From JABLTI01 sp035528035 (GTDB lineage: Archaea > Asgardarchaeota > Heimdallarchaeia > JABLTI01), in NCBI GenBank assembly GCA_035528035.1, contig DATKZI010000037.1, positions 1-64,000 on the forward strand: a stretch of 64,000 nucleotides of DNA. Reading direction: 5' to 3'. A program made the position numbers and the translations under genes. The stretch's first letter is position 1. The number at the start of each line of letters is the position of its first letter. The notes beneath the pieces were generated by a model. It was not told the origin of the DNA. It saw only the letters and a list, made by a program, of their open reading frames with translations, and did not search any database. This document shows positions 7,862 through 16,392 of the stretch, one piece after another.

Positions 7862-9585
7862 TTAAAAACGGTTTTGTATTTGACCCATTAAATAAGATAG
7901 ATGGTGAGAAGAAAGATCTCGTTATTATAAATGGTAAAATAGCTGATCCTTCAGAAATAACTACAAGTGGCAAATTCAAAACAATCGATGCTACTGGTTT
8001 AGTTGTTATGCCTGGAGGAATTGATATACATGCACATATTGCAGGCCCAAAAGTTAATGCTGGTAGGCTACTACGTCCAGAAGATCATTTAATTGAACAT
8101 TTCAAAAAGACTCCTTATGCGCGTTCAGGAGTTGGTCATTCTATACCTTCAACATTCTTTACTGGTTATTCCTATGCTAAATTAGGTTATACTTGTGCAA
8201 TGGAACCAGCAATGCCTCCTCTTGAAGCTCGGCATACACATGAAGAATTAATGGACATACCCATTATCGATAAAGGGGCATACACCCTCCTAGGTAGTAA
8301 TTGGTTTCTTTTAGAACGAATGAAAGAAATGAAATTAAATGATTTAACAGCTTTTGTTTCTTGGTTGTTATATTCATCTGGTGGGTATACAATAAAATTA
8401 GTTAATCCTGGAGGTGAAGAAACTTGGGCTTGGGGGAAAAATGTTTGTTCACTTGATGATAAAGTTGCTTATTTTAATACTACACCAAGAACAATAATAC
8501 AAAAATTAGCTGAAGTAAATGAAAGATTACATTTACCTCATTCTATTCATTTACATACAAATAACCTTGGTGTTCCTGGAAATTATGAAATAACTAAAGA
8601 AACAATTGATTGTGTTAAAGGAATAAAAACTACAACATCCCGAAAAACAAATGTTCATATCACACACATCCAATTCTCCTCTTATGGAGGTAAAGACTGG
8701 GGTGATTTTTGCTCTGAAGGAGGGGAAATAGCTCACTATGTTAATAAAAATCCTCATGTTTCATGCGATATCGGACAAGTCGTTTTTACCAATACTACTA
8801 CAATGACTGCTGATGGCGCATGGGAGTGGGCTCTAAGAGGGATAACTGAACATCTTGCTTGGTCGCCTCGTTCAGGTTCAAAATGGATGAATGCTCAAGT
8901 GGAATTGGAATCCTGTGCTGGTATTGTTCCGTATATTTTTAGAAGAAAAAACCCTGTAAATGCAATGCAATGGGCTATTGGTTTAGAAATAATGCTTTCA
9001 TTAAAAGATCTTACTCGAGTAAATCTTACAACCGACCATCCAAACGGAGGGCCCTTTACCTTCTATCCTTTGATCATTAGTTGGTTAATGAGTAAAAAGG
9101 CTCGAGAACAAATGATAAATCGTTCTGATAAAGCTATTGTAGAAAAAACTTCTTTGAAAGATATCACACATGAATTTAGTCTTTCAGATATTGCTCGTGT
9201 AAGTCGAGTAAGTGCTGCATCACTTTTAGGATTAACAAATAAAGGACATCTCGGTATAGGTGCAGATGCTGATATAGCTATTTATGATTTTAAAGTTCCT
9301 CTAAATGAACTAGCAAATAATCCCACCGCCATTGAAAATGGTTTTTCAGATGCTAAATATACTATCAAAGATGGTCAAATCGTTTATTTTGATGGGCAAA
9401 TACTTGCTAGTCCTGTTGGTCGTACGTTTAGAGTAAAACCTGAGGTTCCGGATGATTGGTTGGCAAATATTCGAGATGCTCTTGAAGAAAGATTCCAAAA
9501 ATATTATACCGTTAGTTTAAACAATTATCCTGTACAAAAAACGTATTTCCCTCGAGAAGAATTAATTGTAACAAAAATGGATTAG
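7861..9585 (+). CDS. fwdA: Formylmethanofuran dehydrogenase subunit A, non-canonical start
   Basis: An amidohydrolase-family protein that joins formate and methanofuran at a binuclear zinc site. The motif IDIHAHIAG, the probable carboxylated Lys in IKLVNPGG, and TTDHPNGGPFTF are present. The first ATG is at 8008, but the frame is open upstream to a stop at 7816, and the conserved N-terminal strand IKNGFVFDPLN is encoded from 7861. No ATG, GTG or TTG occurs in that stretch. An ATT at 7861, overlapping the TAA of the preceding gene and 6 bases after AAGGA, is the best candidate (574 residues, a normal FwdA length); ATA at 7858 is next. Translation from 8008 would lose 49 conserved residues. Confidence 0.9.
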   Translation: MKNGFVFDPLNKIDGEKKDLVIINGKIADPSEITTSGKFKTIDATGLVVMPGGIDIHAHIAGPKVNAGRLLRPEDHLIEHFKKTPYARSGVGHSIPSTFFTGYSYAKLGYTCAMEPAMPPLEARHTHEELMDIPIIDKGAYTLLGSNWFLLERMKEMKLNDLTAFVSWLLYSSGGYTIKLVNPGGEETWAWGKNVCSLDDKVAYFNTTPRTIIQKLAEVNERLHLPHSIHLHTNNLGVPGNYEITKETIDCVKGIKTTTSRKTNVHITHIQFSSYGGKDWGDFCSEGGEIAHYVNKNPHVSCDIGQVVFTNTTTMTADGAWEWALRGITEHLAWSPRSGSKWMNAQVELESCAGIVPYIFRRKNPVNAMQWAIGLEIMLSLKDLTRVNLTTDHPNGGPFTFYPLIISWLMSKKAREQMINRSDKAIVEKTSLKDITHEFSLSDIARVSRVSAASLLGLTNKGHLGIGADADIAIYDFKVPLNELANNPTAIENGFSDAKYTIKDGQIVYFDGQILASPVGRTFRVKPEVPDDWLANIRDALEERFQKYYTVSLNNYPVQKTYFPREELIVTKMD

Positions 9586-9594
9586 TGATAAAAA

Positions 9595-10425
9595 ATGCCT
9601 ACAATTACACTCACTCGTAAAGAATCTCAAACAAATCCAAAAATACCAATTGAAGCAGAAATAATATCTCCAGATGTCTTTCTAAATAAATCAAAAGAAC
9701 AAATAGCTGAACTAATTATTTGGCGTGGAAATAGACAGCTCCCATTAAATGATCTTTTTACGTTAGATTTGGATAATGATTTAAATTGTAAAATTGATGA
9801 TTTGAAAATTATTCTTGAAGGGGATTTAGCCAATATTAAGCGTATAGGTCAAGGAATAACGGGTGGAGAGATTTTAATCAATAGTTCAATAGGGATGCAT
9901 GTAGGTTTTCAAATGAAAGGGGGAAAAATTACCGTTAATGGTGATGCTGATGATTTTGCTGGTGCCAATATGGAAGGTGGAGAGATAATCATAAATGGGA
10001 ATGCTGGGCATTATTTAGGAGGTTCAATAAGAGGTGATTGGCGTGGTATGTCGGGTGGAAAGATTCGAGTTGAAGGGAATGTTGGTAATGAAACAGGTGT
10101 TTGGATGAGAAATGGGATTATTGAAATTGGTGGAAATGCTCCGATGTTTCTTGGTATGCATATGCATAGAGGATTGATTATAATTGATGGTAATGTGGAA
10201 GAACGAGCTGGAGCTGAAATGACAGGTGGAGTAATAATCATCAAAGGTATTTTACATAAACTCTTACCTTCTTTTGAATTTAAGAAGAAAACAAATAGCA
10301 TTAAATTAGAAGAATATGGTGAAATAAAAGGTAATTATCTTGAGCTAGCAGGTGATTTTGCTGAGAGAAAACAAGGGCTATTATATTTAGATGAAAGTAA
10401 AAATTCATTTCATTTCAAAGATTAA
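9595..10425 (+). CDS. fwdC: Formylmethanofuran dehydrogenase subunit C
   Basis: 276 residues with the repeated GGxIxVxG pattern of the right-handed beta-helix shared with the C-terminal domain of glutamate synthase alpha. About seven turns are visible, for example GGKITVNGDAD, GGEIIINGNAG, GGKIRVEGNVG and RGLIIIDGNVE. FwdC is a structural subunit that pairs with FwdA. It begins 9 bases after fwdA and ends the rightward Fwd unit. The N-terminal 90 residues match the family's leading domain. Confidence 0.95.
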   Translation: MPTITLTRKESQTNPKIPIEAEIISPDVFLNKSKEQIAELIIWRGNRQLPLNDLFTLDLDNDLNCKIDDLKIILEGDLANIKRIGQGITGGEILINSSIGMHVGFQMKGGKITVNGDADDFAGANMEGGEIIINGNAGHYLGGSIRGDWRGMSGGKIRVEGNVGNETGVWMRNGIIEIGGNAPMFLGMHMHRGLIIIDGNVEERAGAEMTGGVIIIKGILHKLLPSFEFKKKTNSIKLEEYGEIKGNYLELAGDFAERKQGLLYLDESKNSFHFKD

Positions 10426-10445
10426 ACTGAAGATTTAATGAAAAG

Positions 10446-11162
10446 CTATAATGAACCTGTATAGACACTTCTACTAGCAACATCAAATAAAGTTTCCAAA
10501 AGATTAAGATTTACTATATCAGATTCAAATTTGATTATGCCATCAATAGAAACAATGAGTTCAATTTGTATATTAACTTCTTTTATTGTTAATTTTAATT
10601 GGCAGTTTTTTGGTTTAAATGATATCAAGTTTTTAATAAATAAATCTTCTCTGTCAAAAAAAACCTCTAAGTTTCCTTTAAGGGATTGATCAATTGCTAA
10701 ATCACTAATTGTTAAGGAAATGGGTATAGTTTGTAATCTTGTTTTTGATAATCTATTGTAAAATTGTTCTAAATCAAAATCACAAGGTGAAAATCGTAAG
10801 TTAATTCTTTTTCCTAAATAATCAATTGCTCTTTTAATATATCCTGATGAACCAGTAAAAATACATAAGAAAATTCCTGCAGGAGTATTAAGATCAACTG
10901 GTGGATCAATTATCTTTATTGATGTTTCTTCATAAATTATCATTGTTTCGCTTCGCATTGCGGGTAATTTTCTATGGGGAAAAGCAAATCTTTTCTCGTG
11001 CATTGAATAATATTTCCCTTGAAAAAAGCTACTTGCTAAAGGATCAAAGGTAATAAATTCAGTATCAATGTTTGGATTGCCAAAATCTATGCTGGCAAAT
11101 TGCTCTTCAGTTAGATGTTCTTCCCCAATAATATAACCCCAATAGAGAGCAATTGTTTTCAT
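10446..11162 (-). CDS. Hypothetical protein
   Basis: 238 residues from the ATG at 11162, chosen because GGTGAT lies 5 bases upstream; a GTG three codons earlier is possible. No family is recognised. The chain mixes beta-rich and helical segments and has no signal peptide, membrane helix or cysteine cluster. The N-terminal part (MKTIALYWGYIIG) looks like the first strand of an alpha/beta fold. The C-terminal third (QLKLTIKEVNIQIELIVSI) is beta-rich. It is convergent with fwdC and downstream of a secreted or anchored protein on the same strand. Confidence 0.75.
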   Translation of the reverse strand: MKTIALYWGYIIGEEHLTEEQFASIDFGNPNIDTEFITFDPLASSFFQGKYYSMHEKRFAFPHRKLPAMRSETMIIYEETSIKIIDPPVDLNTPAGIFLCIFTGSSGYIKRAIDYLGKRINLRFSPCDFDLEQFYNRLSKTRLQTIPISLTISDLAIDQSLKGNLEVFFDREDLFIKNLISFKPKNCQLKLTIKEVNIQIELIVSIDGIIKFESDIVNLNLLETLFDVASRSVYTGSL

Positions 11163-11252
11163 GTAAATCACCAGTTCCTAGTAGTTATATACTAGGAATA
11201 GTTAATAAAAATTTCACACAAAAATCTTCTTTTTTAGTGATTTGGTTATTTT

Positions 11253-11828
11253 TTACATTTCGAAATATCTTTGTGCTGGAGATTTTTCTGCTTCTAATGC
11301 TTCCTTGGTCATTTTCTGTCTTATCTTTATAATTATGATAATACAAATCGCTAAAAATACTATTGCCAGTAAAGCTGATACTAACCCAATTGCCCAAGGT
11401 TCCAAACCACCTGACTTGTAGGTGTAAGTAATCTCTAAACTGCTAGCAAGTGAATTAGAATTGAAGAATACAAAATATAATGAACCACTCTCATCTGTAT
11501 TTGTTCTTCCTGAATCTGTTGTACCTTCATAGTATCCTATAGTCTCAAAATATTCTGATCTTTCAGTTAATCCTAAACCTAACATTGTAGTATATTGTGT
11601 TGCGGTAACCTCTCTTCCTTGAATTTTAGAATTACTAACCCAAGTATAATCTATGCTAGTACTTTTATTTAAACTACTTTCTTGTATGAAAGTCCATGAT
11701 AAACCAGGTAAATTATAATTTATAATTATAGGGCTTATCGTGCTTTCTGCATAAATATTGATAATAGTAATTGAATTGAAAAGAAATAGAGTCATATAAA
11801 GCAAAACTAATAATCTTTTATTTCTCAT
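11253..11828 (-). CDS. Membrane-anchored extracellular protein, unknown function
   Basis: 191 residues with type I topology: an N-terminal signal sequence (basic MRNKR, hydrophobic core to about 25, AES near the likely cleavage site), an extracellular domain of about 110 residues rich in Ser, Thr and Tyr, one membrane helix near 145-170 (IGLVSALLAIVFLAICIIII), and a short basic tail ending SPAQRYFEM. The extracellular part has a beta-sandwich-like rhythm and no cysteines. No family is recognised. The layout recalls the protein at 33737-34435. Confidence 0.8.
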   Translation of the reverse strand: MRNKRLLVLLYMTLFLFNSITIINIYAESTISPIIINYNLPGLSWTFIQESSLNKSTSIDYTWVSNSKIQGREVTATQYTTMLGLGLTERSEYFETIGYYEGTTDSGRTNTDESGSLYFVFFNSNSLASSLEITYTYKSGGLEPWAIGLVSALLAIVFLAICIIIIIKIRQKMTKEALEAEKSPAQRYFEM

Positions 11829-12005
11829 TTTTCATTTTTCCTTTACAAATAAAATTTCCTTATTGAACTAAAAAATTTCGGATAATCTATAATTATAAAT
11901 ATTATTTCTTTTTATTTTAACGTTTTTTTGTTTTTCTGTATATTTTTTCGAAAAAAATCATCAAATCCTTTAGAAAGAGTTTTTAATTTCAAAAGAAATA
12001 ATGAG

Positions 12006-12023
12006 GCATACAATAAAGTATGC
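12006..12023. promoter_or_regulatory. Inverted repeat upstream of the alba gene
   Basis: GCATAC (12006-12011) and GTATGC (12018-12023) form a 6-bp inverted repeat around six AT bases, 67 bases before the alba start. It could be an operator or part of the promoter. The GGTGA at 12078-12082 is the likely ribosome-binding site. Confidence 0.3.
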
Positions 12024-12089
12024 ATATCTGACAAGAACTCAATAGAATATTGTAGTATGTCAGTAACAACACTTTAAGGTGAAACTATT

Positions 12090-12578
12090 ATGTCAAAGAA
12101 AGATGAAAAATCTAAGAGTCCAGCGAAAGCATCGGATAAAGCTAAGACTACGAAACCAAAAACTGAATCAAAAGCTAAAGAAGCACCAAAAGCTAAAGAA
12201 GCACCAAAAGCAAAAGAAGCATCAAAAACTAAAGAAGTACCAATAACAACTGCTCCTTCAAAGCCAATAACTGAAATACCAACTCCTACTATACAAAGAG
12301 ACAAACCAGAAAATACAATCTTTGTTGGAAATAAACCCGCAATGGTTTATGTTCTTGCTATCATAACTTGCTTCAATGAAAACAAAGCAAAAGAAGTAAG
12401 AATATGTGCTAGAGGACGAGCCATTAGTACAGCTGTTGATGTTGCAGAATTAACAAAGAATCGATTCTTACCTGATGTCAAAGTAAAAAGTATTATTACA
12501 AGTACTGAACAAGTGGTTCGTAGAGAAGGCGGCGGCGAAGCAAACGTTTCTGCTATTGAAATAATTCTAACCCACTAA
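12090..12578 (+). CDS. albA: Alba-family chromatin protein with lysine-rich N-terminal tail
   Basis: 162 residues. The C-terminal 90 form an Alba/Ssh10b domain: NTIFVGNKPAMVYVLAI, then VRICARGRAISTAVDVAEL and an IEIILTH end. Alba binds DNA and RNA as a dimer and compacts archaeal chromatin. The first 70 residues are an unusual Lys/Ala/Pro/Ser/Thr tail with a short tandem repeat (KAKEAP, KAKEAP, KAKEAS, KTKEV), like histone H1 tails. Most Alba proteins are only about 90-100 residues, so the tail is an addition and is probably disordered, adding DNA contacts or modification sites (inference). Confidence 0.92.
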   Translation: MSKKDEKSKSPAKASDKAKTTKPKTESKAKEAPKAKEAPKAKEASKTKEVPITTAPSKPITEIPTPTIQRDKPENTIFVGNKPAMVYVLAIITCFNENKAKEVRICARGRAISTAVDVAELTKNRFLPDVKVKSIITSTEQVVRREGGGEANVSAIEIILTH

Positions 12579-12719
12579 TCTTTATTTTTTCTTCTATTTT
12601 CAACGTTTTTTTCTTTTTATTATTTTTACAAATCCCTTTAATAGTAGGAGAATTAATAAACAACTAATGAAAAAACATCAAACGGATAATATGTCCTAAA
12701 ATTGTTGGTGTAACATATT

Positions 12720-13253
12720 ATGAAAACAGCAATTTGTACTTTTTGTGCTCAAACTGGAATGCTTTGTAAAGACTGTCAAACTAAATTAAATTCTGGAGAA
12801 ATAACAAATACTGATGTTAAAATAGCTAAAACCGCTATTGAATTTGAAAAGCATTTTCCAAATGCTTCTAAAGTCACAATTATAAAGGCTATCGAACGAC
12901 CTAGTTTTATACTTTTATTGGTTACACCTGGAAGTATGAGATTTCTTACAGGAGGATCAGCTGACTTTGATAAACGCTTAGAGAGAGCATTAAATAAACC
13001 TATTAAAATAATGGAAAAAAGCAAAAATCTAAGAAAAGTGGCTGATGATGTATTTTCCCCTGCTTTAATTAGCGGGATAAATACTATTTTTGTACCAAAA
13101 CGCTCAGCTGTTCCAGGTAAATCTTCCGTTGATGAAGAAACTATAGTTCTTTTCGCTCCAACAGAAAAAGAAAAATTTCCTTCTTCTGTAAAAGATTTGA
13201 TTGAATTAGTTAAGCTAATATCAGGTGAAGATATAAACGTTGAATTTAGATAA
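12720..13253 (+). CDS. NusA-like KH-domain RNA-binding protein with zinc finger
   Basis: 177 residues. The N-terminal CTFCAQTGMLCKDC (residues 6-19) is a four-cysteine zinc-binding motif. It is followed by LNSGEITNTDVKIA, a signature I associate with archaeal proteins annotated as NusA-like transcription elongation factors. A KH-like region follows (KPIKIMEKSKNLRKVADDV). The likely role is RNA binding during transcription or translation; function in archaea is poorly known. It lies 141 bases downstream of alba on the same strand. Confidence 0.75.
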   Translation: MKTAICTFCAQTGMLCKDCQTKLNSGEITNTDVKIAKTAIEFEKHFPNASKVTIIKAIERPSFILLLVTPGSMRFLTGGSADFDKRLERALNKPIKIMEKSKNLRKVADDVFSPALISGINTIFVPKRSAVPGKSSVDEETIVLFAPTEKEKFPSSVKDLIELVKLISGEDINVEFR

Positions 13254-13281
13254 GTATAAAAAATTCAACAAGTAATCTTTC

Positions 13282-14553
13282 TTAAAAATAAATGGGATTA
13301 ATTTTCATAAATTCCCTTAAAACAACGGTAGCATAAGAGCCTGAGGGTAAAGAAAAACTAGTAATAACCGCATCTTTTTCCTTCATAGTTCTTTCAATAC
13401 CATAAGTAAAATTACTTGGTTTTAAAATCATATTTCGATAAGAACCGGAGAATTTTATTGACGGGATTGCTTTAACTTCAAAGTGTTCTAATTTAATACC
13501 ATCTATCTCAAGCAATTGTTTTGTATAGTCAAAAAGACTATTATCTGGCAATTCAGTTTTATACCCAATAATTGGCATAACGGGTTGCTCATTTTCATAT
13601 ACATCAAAATCATGTTTGTGCAAATCATTACCTATAAGCATTCGCTCAGAAAGAGTCATATTCCAAATATATGATTGATATGAATGAACAAACATTCTTT
13701 GAAGATTTTTAGGTAAAACATTAAACGCCCCATTATAATCATTTGAATTTTTTTTCAGATATTTTAGAATAGCAATCTCAAAAACCATATTCTTAGGCAT
13801 AATAGATAAAGCTTCATCCGGATCATTTGTATCTATAAATACTCTTCGAACATTTTTCATTGTATCAGATTCATCTTCAGAAATATAAGTTAAATATTCA
13901 TTAATTGCACTTTTTAAATCACCAAGTAAAACATATCTGCCAATTTTATGTGAGACAGGTCTTTTTGATCCAAACCTTTGATGGCCAAAATAATTAGGTA
14001 AACCATTGAATTTTCTAATATCTTGGAAAATTACTTCAATACGATTAGATAATTCTTCGGTTTCAATATCAATATCTTTTATTCGAATTGTGAAATGATT
14101 GCCTTTGAGATTACCAAGATAGGTTTGATAGATTGTTGTTCTTGGAGAACGTATTTTTATTCCTGATATTTGCACTTGAAGTAATTTTTCTGGAGGGACT
14201 TTCCAAATGGTTGCTCTTTGAGCTGTATAAGCCATTTTATCTTTTGTTCCAGCAATAGTAATATCATTACTATTTCGATTGAGTGCTGAAGTTATCTTTA
14301 GTAAAGCATTATGACTTTCTATATTCTTTTTGATTAAAATAAATTCAGTAAATAATCCTGGTTCATCTGCTCCAAAAGAAAATTTCTCATCTTCAATCGA
14401 AATTATTCTTCCATCTGGGATTATTTCTTCTACTCGAAAATCTAATGGTGTTTCTCGAAGTTTACCACCTATTCCTTCTGTTTTTGTTCCATAAAATCGC
14501 ATACCCATTTTCTGCTCTATCGGGTGGCTTTCTAGTAACATTCCAAATATCAT
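13282..14553 (-). CDS. truD: tRNA pseudouridine synthase TruD
   Basis: 423 residues, a normal archaeal TruD length. Motif GTKDKMAYTAQ (near 102-112) contains the catalytic Asp, and NYFGHQRFGSKRPVSHKIG and the N-terminal LRETPLDFRVEEI are TruD signatures. It makes pseudouridine 13 in tRNAs. It sits 22 bases downstream of the Pth2 gene, so the two tRNA-related genes probably form an operon. An insertion domain of normal size lies in the middle. Confidence 0.95.
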   Translation of the reverse strand: MIFGMLLESHPIEQKMGMRFYGTKTEGIGGKLRETPLDFRVEEIIPDGRIISIEDEKFSFGADEPGLFTEFILIKKNIESHNALLKITSALNRNSNDITIAGTKDKMAYTAQRATIWKVPPEKLLQVQISGIKIRSPRTTIYQTYLGNLKGNHFTIRIKDIDIETEELSNRIEVIFQDIRKFNGLPNYFGHQRFGSKRPVSHKIGRYVLLGDLKSAINEYLTYISEDESDTMKNVRRVFIDTNDPDEALSIMPKNMVFEIAILKYLKKNSNDYNGAFNVLPKNLQRMFVHSYQSYIWNMTLSERMLIGNDLHKHDFDVYENEQPVMPIIGYKTELPDNSLFDYTKQLLEIDGIKLEHFEVKAIPSIKFSGSYRNMILKPSNFTYGIERTMKEKDAVITSFSLPSGSYATVVLREFMKINPIYF

Positions 14554-14575
14554 TCCCTATTTAATATCATTTTTC

Positions 14576-14959
14576 CTACAGTAATTTATACTGTGAAGTT
14601 AATTTATCCAGTACATCATTTGGTGTTGGACCAATTGCTACTGCAGTAGCAGTACCAGGAGGAAATTCTGTTAGACCCACATCATTAACTAATGAACAGG
14701 GCAAATTATTTCTTTGAGCTTTTTGATATAATGATTGAAGTTCTTGTTCTGTATCTATTTGAACAGTGACTTTTTTTTGTCCTTCATGGAACCAGCTTTG
14801 TACCCATTTGCTGCGATTCCTCTTTGCTTCTTCTACTGCTAGAACTGCAGCATGGGCTGCTTGAACAGCCATCTTTCCTTTTGTCATTTTCAAATCAGAA
14901 CGTATAGCGATAACCATCTTATATTGAAAATTATCATAGGACATTGTTGAAGCACACAT
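14576..14959 (-). CDS. pth2: Peptidyl-tRNA hydrolase, Pth2 type
   Basis: 127 residues with the archaeal/eukaryotic Pth2 motifs KMVIAIRSDLKMTKGKMAVQ (near 14-33), AAHAAV, and the C-terminal GTATAVAIGPTPNDVLDKLT. It recycles peptidyl-tRNA by cleaving the ester bond. The ATG at 14959 is used; a second ATG at 14944 is possible and would still keep the whole fold. Probably first gene of a pth2-truD operon. Confidence 0.95.
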   Translation of the reverse strand: MCASTMSYDNFQYKMVIAIRSDLKMTKGKMAVQAAHAAVLAVEEAKRNRSKWVQSWFHEGQKKVTVQIDTEQELQSLYQKAQRNNLPCSLVNDVGLTEFPPGTATAVAIGPTPNDVLDKLTSQYKLL

Positions 14960-15131
14960 TGAAGAGATGTTTAGTTAGTATTTATATTTCTTTACTTAAT
15001 TAATAATACACCATTCATCTTTACTAGCATTGGTTTAAAATAGATAGAAATATCAATAATTATAAGCAAAATACTTTAAGATAAATCATTAGTGAAAAAA
15101 TGAAGTATTTATTTGTAATGGAGCTGTCAAT

Positions 15132-16352
15132 TTGGATACCGATATAGCTATTATTGGAGGTGGTCCTGTAGGATCATTAGCTGCGCTTAATGCTGCAAAA
15201 ATGGGAGGTTCTGTAACTATTTATGAACAAAGAAAAGAAATTGGTATACCAGATCATTGTGCGGGTTTGTTAAGCATTACTGGTTTAAAACAACTTGGTA
15301 TTCAAAATCTTCCCAAAGAGGTTACCCAAAATCAAAACATAAAAGGGGCTAGGTTTTTTTCTCCATCAGGAAAATCGTTTGATATACAAAGAGAAAAAGA
15401 TCAAGCTTGTGTAGTGAATCGAACATTATTTGATCAATATTTACTCGAGAAGGCAACCAACAAAGGGGTTAAATTATATAATCAGAGCAAAGTCTCCAAA
15501 ATAATTTATGATAAATCAAATCATCAAATCATAATAAAATATCAAGATTTGACAACAAAAGAGTCTAAATCTAATACAGCTTTTGTGGGCATTGTTGCTA
15601 CTGGTTCAAGAAAATTCATGCTAGAACAAATGAAATTACCAACAATACCATCAAAATGTTTCATACCTGGATATCAATTATTAATTGAGAATATTACTGA
15701 CCTTGAATCAGAATTTGTTGAACTTTATGTTAGTAATAAAATCGCTCCTGGTTTTTTTGCTTGGATTATTCCTATAGATGAAACAACAGCAAAAGTTGGC
15801 TTAGCTTCCAAAGAGAAATTCACTATTGAAAAAATGAATTACTTTCTAAAAAAACATCCTGCCACTAAAAATCGTTTCACTCATTCAAAAATAATTGGAA
15901 AATATGGTGGTTTGGTAATAACTAACGGTACCCGTAGGAAAACAACTTTTAATGGTTTTATGTTAGCTGGTGATGCTGCTGGACAAACTAAATCTACAAC
16001 TGGCGGTGGTGTTATCACAGGTGGTATAGCTGGTATGCTTGCGGGTACAGTTGCTGCACAAGCGGTTGAAAATGGTAATAATTCTAAGATATTTCTGAAA
16101 AATTATGATAAACAATGGAAAGAACTATTGTGGAAGCAATTAAAATCTATGGCTAGATTTAGATGGCTTGCTAATAAATTATCAGATAAAGCACTCGATC
16201 TTGCTTTTGATACAGTTTTGGAAAATAATTTAATTCAATTGATTGAAAAAACTGGCGATATTGATAAACAAGCAAATGTATTACAATCTCTTCTTAAGCA
16301 TCCTGCTGTTATTAAATTAGGGGTTAAAATCCTACCTTATTTGCGATGGTAG
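15132..16352 (+). CDS. Geranylgeranyl-reductase-family flavoprotein
   Basis: 406 residues. The N-terminal FAD-binding motif is DIAIIGGGPVGSLAAL, followed by EIGIPDHCAG, and a second FAD contact is FMLAGDAAGQTKSTTGGG. A FFAWIIP segment fits the YxWxFP-type motif of the family. In archaea such enzymes saturate the geranylgeranyl chains of membrane lipids or related isoprenoids. The start is TTG with GGAG 8 bases upstream (15120-15123); no in-frame ATG is close. The exact substrate (phospholipid, quinone or glycan lipid) cannot be read from sequence. Confidence 0.88.
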   Translation: MDTDIAIIGGGPVGSLAALNAAKMGGSVTIYEQRKEIGIPDHCAGLLSITGLKQLGIQNLPKEVTQNQNIKGARFFSPSGKSFDIQREKDQACVVNRTLFDQYLLEKATNKGVKLYNQSKVSKIIYDKSNHQIIIKYQDLTTKESKSNTAFVGIVATGSRKFMLEQMKLPTIPSKCFIPGYQLLIENITDLESEFVELYVSNKIAPGFFAWIIPIDETTAKVGLASKEKFTIEKMNYFLKKHPATKNRFTHSKIIGKYGGLVITNGTRRKTTFNGFMLAGDAAGQTKSTTGGGVITGGIAGMLAGTVAAQAVENGNNSKIFLKNYDKQWKELLWKQLKSMARFRWLANKLSDKALDLAFDTVLENNLIQLIEKTGDIDKQANVLQSLLKHPAVIKLGVKILPYLRW

Positions 16353-16368
16353 GAAAAAAATCTTAAAA

Positions 16369-16390
16369 GGAGAATTAATAGAAATTCTCC
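16369..16390. terminator. Hairpin between convergent genes
   Basis: GGAGAATT (16369-16376) and AATTCTCC (16383-16390) form a perfect 8-bp stem with a 6-base loop. It lies just past the flavoprotein gene and at the end of the leftward dehydrogenase gene, a natural place for a two-way terminator. Confidence 0.45.
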
Positions 16391-16392
16391 AT

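Noticed and set aside
8008..9585. fwdA starting at the first ATG
   Set aside because: This would remove the conserved N-terminal strand of the amidohydrolase fold that is encoded in frame just upstream.
12180..12240. Short tandem repeat in the alba gene as a CRISPR or mobile-element signal
   Set aside because: The repeat is in frame and encodes the KAKEAP units of the protein tail; there are no spacers.
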